64,000 nucleotides of DNA from Variovorax sp. V93 (GTDB lineage: Bacteria > Pseudomonadota > Gammaproteobacteria > Burkholderiales > Burkholderiaceae_C): assembly GCF_041154485.1 (NCBI RefSeq), contig NZ_AP028669.1, positions 3,596,001 to 3,660,000 of the forward strand. Direction: 5' to 3'. Both the position numbers and the translations under genes were made by a program. Shown piece after piece: positions 35,705 through 44,084 of this stretch. Below the pieces are notes generated by a model, which saw only the letters and a program-made list of their open reading frames with translations, ran no database searches and was not told the origin of the DNA. The stretch's first letter is position 1; each line of letters opens with the position of its first letter.

Positions 35705-38140
35705 ATGATGAAGAAACTCAAGCTCGTGATGGTCGGCAACGGCATGGCCGGCGTGCGCACGCTGGAGGAGCTCCTGAAGCTCGCCCCCGACCTGTACGAC
35801 ATCACCGTCTTCGGTGCCGAGCCGCACCCCAACTACAACCGCATCCTCTTGTCGCCCGTGCTCGCGGGCGAGCAGACCGTGGACGAGATCGTGCTCAACA
35901 GCTGGGAGTGGTACGCCGAGAACAAGATCACCCTGCACGCCGGCAAGAAGGTGGTCGAGGTCGACCGCGTCAGGCGCATCGTGCGCGCCGAAGATGGCAC
36001 CGAAGCGCCCTACGACCGCCTCCTGATGTGCACCGGCTCCAACCCCTTCATGCTGCCCGTGCCCGGCCGCGACCTGAAGGGCGTCATCGCCTACCGCGAC
36101 ATCGCCGACACCGACTACATGATCGAGACCGCCAAGACCCACAAGAGCGCCGTCGTCATCGGCGGCGGCCTGCTCGGGCTGGAGGCGGCCAACGGCCTGA
36201 TGCTGCGCGGCATGGACGTCACCGTGGTGCACGTCATGCCCTGGCTCATGGAGCGCCAGCTCGACGACGTCGCCGGCAAGCTCCTGCAGAAGTCGCTCGA
36301 AGACCGCGGCCTGAAGTTCCTCATCGGCGCCCAGACCCAGGAGCTGGTGGGCAACGACCAGGGCCGCGTCAAAGCCATCCGCTTCAAGGACGGCACCGAA
36401 GTGCCCGCCGACCTGGTCGTCATGGCTGTCGGCATCCGCCCCAACACCGAGCTGGCCGAGCAGATGCGCCTGCACTGCAACCGCGGCATCGTCGTCACCG
36501 ACACCATGCAGACCGTGACCGATGCGCGCATCTACTCGGTGGGCGAATGCGCGGCCCACCGCGGCATCGCCTACGGCCTGGTCGCCCCCCTGTTCGAGCA
36601 GGCCAAGGTCGCGGCCAACCACCTGGCCCAGTTCGGCATCGGGCGCTACCTGGGCTCGCTCACCTCCACCAAGCTCAAGGTCACCGGCATCGACCTCTTC
36701 TCCGCCGGCGAGTTCATGGGCGGCGAGGGCACCGAGGAGATCGTCATGAGCGACCCCTTCGGCGGGGTCTACAAGAAACTCGTCATCAAGGACGACAAGC
36801 TGGTGGGCGCGTGCCTGTACGGCGACACGGTGGACGGCAGCTGGTACTTCAAGCTGCTGCGCGACGGGCGCAGCGTGCACGACATCCGCGACAAGCTGAT
36901 GTTCGGCGAGTCCAACATCGGCGACACCGGCCACGAGGGCCACAGCAAGGCCGCCAGCATGCCCGACGACGCCGAGGTGTGCGGCTGCAACGGCGTGACC
37001 AAGGGCACCATCTGCAAGGCCATCAAGGACAAGGGCCTGTTCACCCTGGACGAGGTCAAGAAGCACACCAAGGCCAGCGCCAGCTGCGGCTCGTGCACGG
37101 GCCTGGTCGAGCAGATCCTGATGTTCACCGCCGGCGGCGACTACTCGGCCACGCCGAAGAAGAAGGCGGTGTGCGGCTGCACCGACGCGAACCACCAGGA
37201 CGTGCGCGACGCCATCCGCCGGGAACACTACCTGACGCACGACGAGGTCTACCGCAACCTCGGCTGGCGCACGCCCAACGGCTGCGCCACCTGCCGCCCG
37301 GCCATCAACTACTACCTGATCAGCACCTGGCCCAAGGAGGCCAGGGACGATCCGCAGAGCCGCTTCATCAACGAGCGCAGCCACGCCAACATCCAGAAGG
37401 ACGGCACCTATTCCGTCATTCCCCGGATGTGGGGCGGCCACACCACGCCCGACGAGCTGCGGCGCATCGCGGACGCGGCCGACAAGTACCAGATCCCGAC
37501 CGTCAAGGTCACGGGCGGCCAGCGCATCGACCTCCTGGGGGTGAAGAAGGAGGACCTGGAGGGCGTGTGGAAGGACATCGGCATGCCCTCGGGCTTTGCC
37601 TACGCCAAGAGCCTGCGCACGGTGAAGACCTGCGTGGGCAGCGAGTGGTGCCGCTTCGGCACGCAGGACTCCACCCAGATGGGCAAGGACCTGGAGCGCG
37701 CGCTGTGGGCGATGTATTCGCCGCACAAGGTGAAGCTGGCGGTCTCGGGCTGCCCGCGCAACTGCGCCGAGGCCGGGATCAAGGACGTGGGGGTGATCGG
37801 GGTGGATTCGGGCTGGGAGCTGTATGTGGGGGGCAACGGCGGCATCAAGACCGAGGTGGCGCAGTTCCTGGTGAAGGTGAAGACGGCCGCCGAGGTGATG
37901 GAGTATTCGGGCGCCTTCCTGCAGCTGTACCGCGAGGAAGGCTGGTACCTGGAGCGCACGGTGCACTACATCGGGCGGGTGGGGCTGGATTACGTGAAGA
38001 AGAAGATCCTCGAAGACGAAGCTGGCCGCAAGGCGCTGTGGGAGCGGCTGCAGTTCGCGCTCGACGGCGAGCCCGATCCGTGGTTCGAATCGAGCCAGGC
38101 ACAGGTGGATGTGCGGCAGTTCACGCCGCTGACGGTGTAA
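35705..38140 (+). CDS. nirB: Assimilatory nitrite reductase, large subunit
   Basis: An 811-residue NADH-dependent nitrite reductase (nitrite to ammonium). Order: FAD-binding GNGMAG (11-16), NADH-binding GGGLLGLEA (about 153), a BFD-like [2Fe-2S] segment with CGCNGVTKG and CGSC (about 425-460), a second Cys-rich segment (CGCTDAN...CATC, about 489-535), then siroheme/[4Fe-4S] ligands TCVGSEWC (about 642-648) and SGCPRNC (about 683-687). A second ATG codon follows the first (MMKK). It starts 60 bases from the divergent kinase gene. Codons are strongly C/G-ending, as for an expressed gene. Confidence 0.96.
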   Translation: MMKKLKLVMVGNGMAGVRTLEELLKLAPDLYDITVFGAEPHPNYNRILLSPVLAGEQTVDEIVLNSWEWYAENKITLHAGKKVVEVDRVRRIVRAEDGTEAPYDRLLMCTGSNPFMLPVPGRDLKGVIAYRDIADTDYMIETAKTHKSAVVIGGGLLGLEAANGLMLRGMDVTVVHVMPWLMERQLDDVAGKLLQKSLEDRGLKFLIGAQTQELVGNDQGRVKAIRFKDGTEVPADLVVMAVGIRPNTELAEQMRLHCNRGIVVTDTMQTVTDARIYSVGECAAHRGIAYGLVAPLFEQAKVAANHLAQFGIGRYLGSLTSTKLKVTGIDLFSAGEFMGGEGTEEIVMSDPFGGVYKKLVIKDDKLVGACLYGDTVDGSWYFKLLRDGRSVHDIRDKLMFGESNIGDTGHEGHSKAASMPDDAEVCGCNGVTKGTICKAIKDKGLFTLDEVKKHTKASASCGSCTGLVEQILMFTAGGDYSATPKKKAVCGCTDANHQDVRDAIRREHYLTHDEVYRNLGWRTPNGCATCRPAINYYLISTWPKEARDDPQSRFINERSHANIQKDGTYSVIPRMWGGHTTPDELRRIADAADKYQIPTVKVTGGQRIDLLGVKKEDLEGVWKDIGMPSGFAYAKSLRTVKTCVGSEWCRFGTQDSTQMGKDLERALWAMYSPHKVKLAVSGCPRNCAEAGIKDVGVIGVDSGWELYVGGNGGIKTEVAQFLVKVKTAAEVMEYSGAFLQLYREEGWYLERTVHYIGRVGLDYVKKKILEDEAGRKALWERLQFALDGEPDPWFESSQAQVDVRQFTPLTV

Positions 38141-38154
38141 GCGGAGAAAAAGGC

Positions 38155-38934
38155 TTGAAAAGAAGACTCTTCCTCGCTTCCTCCGCGCTGGCTGCGGCGG
38201 GCGCTCGCGCGCAGGTGGCCGACCTCAACGACGCCATCAACAAGGCGGGCCGCCAGCGCATGCTGTCGCAGCGCGCGAGCAAGGCCTACCTCGCGCTGGT
38301 GCAGAAGGTGGAAACGCGCAATGCGCAGCAGGTGCTCGACAAGTCGATTGCGCTGTTCGAAAGGCAGCTGGTCGAACTCAAGGCCTTCGCGCCAAGCCCG
38401 GCCATCCGCAGTACCTACGACGCACTCGACGGCGCCTGGGGCGACTTCAGGCGCGAGCTCACCAGCCCGACGCCCGGCAAGGAAGAAGCCGCCCGGATCG
38501 TCAAGCTCGATGCCGCCGTGCTCGCGCTCGCGAACCAGGGCACCACGCAGTACGAAGCCGCTTCGGGCAAGCCCGTAGGCCGGCTGGTCAACATCGCAGG
38601 CCGGCAGCGCATGCTGTCGCAGCGCATGGCCAAGTTCTACCTGGCCGGCGCGATGCAGATCGACGCGGCCGGCAGCACGGCCGAGATCGCCAAGTCACGC
38701 GCCGAATTCCTGGCCGCGCTCGACATCCTGCGCAACGCGCCCGAAGCCACGCCGCAGATCCGCCAGGAACTGGTGCTGGCCGACGCGCAATGGATGTTCT
38801 TCAACCGCGGACTCCAGCGCCTCGAAGGCGCCGGGGCCTCGCCCGCCCTCATGTCCGACGTGTTCGTGAGCAGCGAAAACCTGCTGGCCATCATGGACCG
38901 CGTGACCGGCCTGTATTCAGACCTCAAGATCTAG
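38155..38934 (+). CDS. Exported protein with two PilJ-type nitrate-sensor domains
   Basis: A 259-residue protein starting with TTG, 14 bases after nirB and preceded by GCGGAG. A signal peptide (RRLFLASSALAAAGARA) directs it to the periplasm; the RR pair is Tat-like but the hydrophobic core is short. Two repeats follow, each opening with the PilJ/NarX P-box phrase: INKAGRQRMLSQRASK near residue 30 and VNIAGRQRMLSQRMAK near residue 145. It lies between nirB and nirD. Its architecture mirrors the C-terminal half of the ANTAR fusion at 31074-32375. It probably binds nitrate or nitrite outside the cytoplasm; the partner is unknown. Confidence 0.8.
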   Translation: MKRRLFLASSALAAAGARAQVADLNDAINKAGRQRMLSQRASKAYLALVQKVETRNAQQVLDKSIALFERQLVELKAFAPSPAIRSTYDALDGAWGDFRRELTSPTPGKEEAARIVKLDAAVLALANQGTTQYEAASGKPVGRLVNIAGRQRMLSQRMAKFYLAGAMQIDAAGSTAEIAKSRAEFLAALDILRNAPEATPQIRQELVLADAQWMFFNRGLQRLEGAGASPALMSDVFVSSENLLAIMDRVTGLYSDLKI

Positions 38935-38945
38935 GGAGCCCCACC

Positions 38946-39371
38946 ATGAGCGAATGGAAAGCCATCTGCCGCATCGACGACATCCCCGTGCTCGGCGCCC
39001 GCCGCGTGGCGCGGCCCGTGGGGGTGGACGTCGCCGTGTTCCGCAACGCCGAGAACCAGGTGTTCGCGCTGCTCGACCGCTGCCCGCACAAGGGCGGCCC
39101 CTTGAGCCAGGGCATCGTGTTCGGCACCAGCGTGGCCTGCCCGCTGCACAACTGGGCCATCGGACTGGACGACGGCTGCGCCAAGTCGCCCGACGAAGGG
39201 TGCACGCCGAGGTTCGCTGTGAAGGTCGAAGATGGCCAGGTCATGATGAACGTGCTCGAACTGAAGACGCATGCGCTCGACCTGGCACCGCCGCGTGCCG
39301 GCCCCGGCGCCGCCACGGCCGGCAAGCTGGGCGACGAGACCTTCGACGTGCAGGCGCCGCACAGCAGCTAG
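38946..39371 (+). CDS. nirD: Assimilatory nitrite reductase, small subunit
   Basis: A 141-residue Rieske-fold subunit of NirBD. It retains full Rieske ligands, C46-x-H48 (CPHKGG) and C65-x2-H68 (CPLHNW), whereas E. coli NirD lacks them. A C-terminal extension of about 30 residues is Ala/Pro/Gly rich. It begins 11 bases after the PilJ gene with GGGAG as Shine-Dalgarno sequence, so nirB-PilJ-nirD-nitrate reductase look like one operon. Confidence 0.92.
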   Translation: MSEWKAICRIDDIPVLGARRVARPVGVDVAVFRNAENQVFALLDRCPHKGGPLSQGIVFGTSVACPLHNWAIGLDDGCAKSPDEGCTPRFAVKVEDGQVMMNVLELKTHALDLAPPRAGPGAATAGKLGDETFDVQAPHSS

Positions 39372-39393
39372 GCGCGAAACCAAGGCACCACCC

Positions 39394-42189
39394 ATGGAAG
39401 AAACTCGCTCCACCTGCCCTTACTGCGGCGTGGGCTGCGGTGTGATCATCGAATCCGATGGCACGCAGATCACCGGCGTGCGCGGCGACCCGGACCATCC
39501 GGCCAATTTCGGGCGCCTCTGCACCAAGGGCTCGACACTGCATCTCACGGCGACGGCCACGGTCACGCGCCAGACACGGCTGCTGCAGCCGATGCTGCGC
39601 GCCGAGCGCGGCGCCGAGCCGGCGCCCATCGCGTGGGACACCGCGCTCGACATGGCAGTCGACAAGTTCGAACAGATCATCCGCGACCACGGCCCCGACG
39701 CCGTGGGCTTCTACGTCTCGGGCCAGTTGCTCACCGAGGACTACTACGTCTTCAACAAGCTCACCAAGGGCCTGATCGGCACCAACAACATCGACACCAA
39801 CTCGCGCCTGTGCATGAGCAGCGCGGTGGCCGGCTACAAGCAGACGCTGGGCGCCGACGCGCCGCCGGCCTGCTACGACGACCTGAAGCATGCGAGCTGC
39901 CTTTTCATCGTCGGCAGCAATGCCGCGTGGGCGCATCCGATCCTGTTCCGCCGCATCGAGGATGCGAAGGCAGCGAACCCCGGGCTGAAGATCATCGTGG
40001 CCGATCCGCGCCGCACCGACACGGTGGAAATTGCCGACCTGTTCCTGCCCATCCAGCCCGGCACCGACGTCATGCTGTTCAACGGCATGCTGCACCTGAT
40101 GCTGTGGGAAGGCTGGACCGACAACAGCTACATCGCGGCCCACACCAGCGGCTTCGATGCATTGAAGACCACGGTGCGCGAATGCACGCCCGACAAGGTG
40201 GCGCAGATCTGCGGCATCTCGAAGGACGACCTGCTCGCCGCGGCGCGCCTGTTCGCCACATCGCCGGCCACGCTGAGCCTCTATTGCCAGGGCCTCAACC
40301 AGTCGTCGAGCGGCACCGCGAAGAACGCGGCGCTGATCAACCTGCACCTTGCGACCGGCCAGATCGGCAAGCCCGGCGCCGGCCCGTTCTCGCTCACCGG
40401 CCAGCCCAATGCGATGGGCGGGCGCGAAGTGGGTGGCCTGGCCAACCTGCTGAGCGCGCACCGCGACCTGGCCAATCCGGCGCATCGGGCCGAGGTGGCG
40501 GCGCTGTGGAACGTGCCCTCGGTGCCCGAAAAGCCCGGCAAGACCGCGGTCGAGATGTTCCAGGCCGCGGCCGACGGCGAGATCCGCGCGCTGTGGATCG
40601 CCTGCACCAACCCCGCCCAGTCGATGCCCGACCAGGCCACGGTGCGCCGCGCCCTCGAGCGCGCCGAATTCGTGGTGGTGCAGGAAGCCTTTTCGACCAC
40701 CGCCACCTGCGCCTTCGCCGACCTGCTGCTGCCCGCCACCACCTGGGGCGAGAAGGAAGGCACCGTGACCAACAGCGAGCGCCGCATCTCGCGTGTGCGC
40801 CCCGCGGTGGCGGCGCCCGGCGAAGCGCGCCACGACTGGTCGATTGCGGTCAACTTCGCGCGCCGGCTCGAACAGCGGCTCGGCCGCGCCGACACGCTGT
40901 TTCCCTACGACTCCGCCGAACGGGTGTGGAACGAGCACCGCGAATCCACGCGCGGCCGCGACCTCGACATCACCGGCATGAGCTACGCGATGCTCGACAG
41001 CGCAGGTCCGCAGCAATGGCCGCTGAAGGAAGGCGAGGCCAGCGGCCGCGCACGCCTCTACGAGGACGGCATCTTCCCCACGCCGGACGGCCGCGCACGC
41101 TTCGTCGACACGGTCTACAAGCCGGTGGCCGAGGCGCGCGAGGCGCGCTATCCGTTCTCGCTCAACACGGGCCGCCTGCGCGACCAGTGGCACGGCATGA
41201 GCCGCACCGGCACGGTCGGCCGGCTGTTCGGCCACGTGGCCGAGCCGGTGGTGCAGATGAACGCGCAGGACATGGCGCGCCGCCAGCTGAAGGACGGTGA
41301 CCTCGTGCACCTGACCTCCAAGCGCGGCTCGATCCTGCTGCCCGCACAGGCCAGTGCCGAGATCGGCCTGAGCCAGGCCTTCGTCGCCATGCACTGGGGC
41401 GAGGAATACCTGAGCGGCTGCTCTTCGACCGGCACGCCGCTGGCGGGCATCAATGCGCTGACCACCTCGGCCTTCTGCCCCACCTCGAAGCAGCCCGAGC
41501 TCAAGCACACGCCGGTCAAGATCCTCAAGGCCGAGCTGCCGTGGTCGCTGCTGGCCATGGCCTGGCTGCCGCCCGACGCCGCGCTGGCCGCGCACCAGGC
41601 GCTCAAGCCGATGATGGCGATGTTTCCGTTTGCCACCTGCGTGCCGTTCTCGGGCAACACGCCGGGCGAGGAGCGCAGCGGCATCCTGTTCCGCGCCGCC
41701 GCGCACGATGCGCCGGCCGATGAAACCATCGACCGCATCGAAGGCCTGCTCGGCCTGCGCGGCAGCGATGCCCTGCGCTACGCCGACCGCCGGCGCGGCC
41801 AGCGCCGCGTGGCGCGGCTGGTGCGGCGCGCCGACGGCAACGCCGGCCTCGAAGCCTTCCTGCTGGGCGGCGACACCAGCGCCGAAGCATGGATCGGCAC
41901 CCTGCTGCGCGAGGAAATCCCGGCGCAGACCTATGGCCGGCTGCTGCTGTCGCCGGGCGCGCGCGCGCCGGTGGCGGTGCAGTCGCGGGGACATCCGGTC
42001 TGCACGTGCTTCAACGTGACCGACCTGGCGATCCAGGCCGAGCTGGGCCGCTGCACCGGCACACCCGACGAGCGCCTGGCCGCACTGCAGGGCGCGCTCA
42101 AATGCGGCACCAACTGCGGCTCCTGCCTGCCCGAGCTCAAGCGCATGGTGCGCGCAACGCCCGCCGAAACCGTGGCCGAGGGTGCATAA
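39394..42189 (+). CDS. nasA: Assimilatory nitrate reductase, catalytic subunit
   Basis: A 931-residue molybdopterin enzyme that reduces nitrate to nitrite in the cytoplasm. The N-terminal [4Fe-4S] motif is CPYCGVGC...CTKG (residues 8-46). The Mo-ligand cysteine is in TNSRLCMSSAV (about residue 144). After the MopB and MGD-binding domains the protein ends in a BFD-like [2Fe-2S] domain (CTCFNV at about 869, then CGTNCGSC), a fusion known from Klebsiella NasA. No signal peptide. It lies 22 bases behind nirD. Confidence 0.95.
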   Translation: MEETRSTCPYCGVGCGVIIESDGTQITGVRGDPDHPANFGRLCTKGSTLHLTATATVTRQTRLLQPMLRAERGAEPAPIAWDTALDMAVDKFEQIIRDHGPDAVGFYVSGQLLTEDYYVFNKLTKGLIGTNNIDTNSRLCMSSAVAGYKQTLGADAPPACYDDLKHASCLFIVGSNAAWAHPILFRRIEDAKAANPGLKIIVADPRRTDTVEIADLFLPIQPGTDVMLFNGMLHLMLWEGWTDNSYIAAHTSGFDALKTTVRECTPDKVAQICGISKDDLLAAARLFATSPATLSLYCQGLNQSSSGTAKNAALINLHLATGQIGKPGAGPFSLTGQPNAMGGREVGGLANLLSAHRDLANPAHRAEVAALWNVPSVPEKPGKTAVEMFQAAADGEIRALWIACTNPAQSMPDQATVRRALERAEFVVVQEAFSTTATCAFADLLLPATTWGEKEGTVTNSERRISRVRPAVAAPGEARHDWSIAVNFARRLEQRLGRADTLFPYDSAERVWNEHRESTRGRDLDITGMSYAMLDSAGPQQWPLKEGEASGRARLYEDGIFPTPDGRARFVDTVYKPVAEAREARYPFSLNTGRLRDQWHGMSRTGTVGRLFGHVAEPVVQMNAQDMARRQLKDGDLVHLTSKRGSILLPAQASAEIGLSQAFVAMHWGEEYLSGCSSTGTPLAGINALTTSAFCPTSKQPELKHTPVKILKAELPWSLLAMAWLPPDAALAAHQALKPMMAMFPFATCVPFSGNTPGEERSGILFRAAAHDAPADETIDRIEGLLGLRGSDALRYADRRRGQRRVARLVRRADGNAGLEAFLLGGDTSAEAWIGTLLREEIPAQTYGRLLLSPGARAPVAVQSRGHPVCTCFNVTDLAIQAELGRCTGTPDERLAALQGALKCGTNCGSCLPELKRMVRATPAETVAEGA

Positions 42190-42236
42190 GCCGACTTGCA
42201 TTCCGGCATAAGCATTGCGGGACAATCGGCGCACCC

Positions 42237-43142
42237 ATGGGAATCAGCCAATACATCAAGGAAATCGGCCGCGGCGCGCGCGGCGCCAAGCCGCTGACGC
42301 GCGAGCAGGCCACGGACCTGTTCGGCCAGGTGCTGGACGGCACCGTCACCGACCTGGAGATCGGCGGCTTCTGCCTGGCCATGCGCATCAAGGGCGAAAC
42401 GCCCGAGGAGATGGCAGGTTTCCTCGATGCCACGCATGCGCGGCTCAACCACCTGCCCGCCGCCGACCGCCCGCTCGTCGTGCTGCCGAGCTACAACGGC
42501 GCGCGCCGGCTGCCGGTGCTCACGCCGCTGCTGGCACTGCTGCTGGCCCGCGAAGGCCTGCCGGTGCTGGTGCATGGCAGCGCCACCGAAACCTCGCGCG
42601 TGCTGGCGTCGAACGTGCTGGAGGCGCTGGGCGTGCCCGCGCTGCCGGCCATCCGCAAGATCCCCTGCGGCGAGGTGGGTTTTGCGCCGACCGAACTGCT
42701 CAACCCCGCCCTCAAGCGGCTGCTCGACGTGCGCCGCGTGGTGGGCCTGCGCAACCCTGGCCACAGCGTGGTCAAGCTGATGCAGCCGACCACCGGCCCC
42801 TGCGTGATCGTGGCAAGCTACACCCATCCGGAATACGCGCGCACCATGGGCGAAACCTTCGAGCTCATGGGCATGACCGCCCTGCTCTCGCGCGGCCTCG
42901 AGGGCGAAGTGGTGTCCGACCCGCGCCGCACCGCGCAGATCGACGGCTTCGTGCGCGGCGTGCGCAGCGAGCTGCAGGCCCAGGAAAGCGGCACGGCCAG
43001 CGAAGTGCCGGGCCTGCCGAAGGAGATCGACGTCGCGACCACGGCCGCGTACACGCGGCGCGTATTGAATGGCGAGCTTCCCGTGCCGGAGGCCATCGCC
43101 ACCCAGGTGAGGCACATCACGCAACTGGCATCCCACGCATGA
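42237..43142 (+). CDS. ybiB: YbiB-family DNA-binding protein (TrpD2-like)
   Basis: A 301-residue protein of the glycosyltransferase-family-3/anthranilate phosphoribosyltransferase fold. It resembles E. coli YbiB: GISQYIKEIGRGARGAKPLTREQA at the start and LVHGSATETSRVLASNVLEALG in the middle. YbiB proteins bind nucleic acids and are part of the SOS regulon in E. coli; enzymatic activity is not shown. It starts 47 bases after the reductase and overlaps the next gene by ATGA, so in this genome it is tied to the nitrate operon. Confidence 0.82.
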   Translation: MGISQYIKEIGRGARGAKPLTREQATDLFGQVLDGTVTDLEIGGFCLAMRIKGETPEEMAGFLDATHARLNHLPAADRPLVVLPSYNGARRLPVLTPLLALLLAREGLPVLVHGSATETSRVLASNVLEALGVPALPAIRKIPCGEVGFAPTELLNPALKRLLDVRRVVGLRNPGHSVVKLMQPTTGPCVIVASYTHPEYARTMGETFELMGMTALLSRGLEGEVVSDPRRTAQIDGFVRGVRSELQAQESGTASEVPGLPKEIDVATTAAYTRRVLNGELPVPEAIATQVRHITQLASHA

Positions 43143-43945
43143 ACAACGCCGCTTCTTCATCCACCGCCGGCAGCTGCACGCTGGTGGGCGCCGGCCCCGG
43201 CGATCCCGAACTGCTGACCCTCAAGGCCGTCAAGGCGATCCGGGCCGCGACCGTGCTGCTGGTGGACGACCTCGTGAGCGACAGCATCCTGGCCTCGTAT
43301 GCGCGGCCCGATGCGCGCATCGTGCACGTGGGCAAGCGCGGCGGCTGCAAGAGCACGCCGCAGGCCTTCATCGAGCGGCTCATGATCACCGCGGTGCGCG
43401 AAGGCGAGACCGTGGTCCGGCTCAAGGGCGGCGATCCCTTCATCTTCGGCCGCGGCGGCGAAGAGGTCGAGCACCTGCGCGAAGCCGGCATCGAATGCAC
43501 GGTGGTCAACGGCATCACCGCCGGCCTCGCGGCCGTCACCTCGCTCGGCGTGCCGCTCACGCACCGCGACCATGCGCAGGGCGTGGTGTTCGTCACCGGC
43601 CATGCCAAGACCGGTGCCGGCGCGGCCGAAGACCCGACCGACTGGCGCGCCCTGGCCGCCACCGCGCACAGCGCGCGGCTCACGCTCGTGATCTACATGG
43701 GCGTGGCGGGCGCCGGCCACATCGAACGCGAACTGCTGCACGGCCTGCCGGGCGACACGCCCGTGGCCGTGGTGCAGCATGCGAGCCTTCCGAACCAGCG
43801 CCAGGTCGCGACCACGCTCGACAAGCTGCAGGCCGGCATCACCGAAGCCGGCATCGCGAGCCCTGCAGTGATCGTGGTGGGCGACGTGCTGCGCGGACTG
43901 GCCGCAGCGGCGCTGCCGGCGGACGCGAACCGCTTCGGCACCTAG
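43139..43945 (+). CDS. cobA: Uroporphyrinogen-III C-methyltransferase
   Basis: A 268-residue SAM-dependent methyltransferase (SUMT) that converts uroporphyrinogen III to precorrin-2, the first step to siroheme. Motifs: VGAGPGDPELLTLKA at residues 16-30, VGKRGG near 65, and RLKGGDPFIFGRGGEE near 97. It has no CysG dehydrogenase/ferrochelatase domain, so the later steps are elsewhere. Its place behind nirB and the nitrate reductase fits the siroheme need of NirB. Confidence 0.93.
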   Translation: MNNAASSSTAGSCTLVGAGPGDPELLTLKAVKAIRAATVLLVDDLVSDSILASYARPDARIVHVGKRGGCKSTPQAFIERLMITAVREGETVVRLKGGDPFIFGRGGEEVEHLREAGIECTVVNGITAGLAAVTSLGVPLTHRDHAQGVVFVTGHAKTGAGAAEDPTDWRALAATAHSARLTLVIYMGVAGAGHIERELLHGLPGDTPVAVVQHASLPNQRQVATTLDKLQAGITEAGIASPAVIVVGDVLRGLAAAALPADANRFGT

Positions 43946-43984
43946 GTTTCCGGGGTTTCGGGGCGAGGGCCGCCGGGCATCCCC

Positions 43985-44009
43985 GCTCGAGGCCATGGGC
44001 CCCTCGAGC
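43985..44009. repeat. Inverted repeat behind cobA
   Basis: GCTCGAGG and CCTCGAGC are perfect 8-bp arms separated by 9 bases, in the 139-base gap between cobA and the ABC transporter genes. There is no T-run. It may be a transcript-end stem or a binding site; it lies just upstream of the candidate sigma-54 promoter. Confidence 0.5.
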
Positions 44010-44017
44010 CGCCAACG

Positions 44018-44033
44018 TGGCATGGAGCGTGCT
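44018..44033 (+). promoter_or_regulatory. Candidate sigma-54 promoter of the polyamine-type ABC operon
   Basis: TGGCAT-N5-GTGCT has GG and GC separated by exactly 10 bases and matches most of the sigma-54 consensus, with two deviations (T for C at the sixth base and G for T before TGC). It lies 51 bases upstream of the ATPase start. No clear enhancer dyad was found. It would link uptake of a nitrogen-rich solute to nitrogen limitation. Confidence 0.45.
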
Positions 44034-44084
44034 TAACGCCAGCATGCTCGCCTTCCGATCATTTCCCGCGCCCGGGGCCCAGCG

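Noticed and set aside
35645..37966. Upstream open extension of the kinase-phosphatase frame, giving 1340 codons
   Set aside because: The extension is antisense to nirB. The PP2C domain begins exactly at the ATG at 35644.
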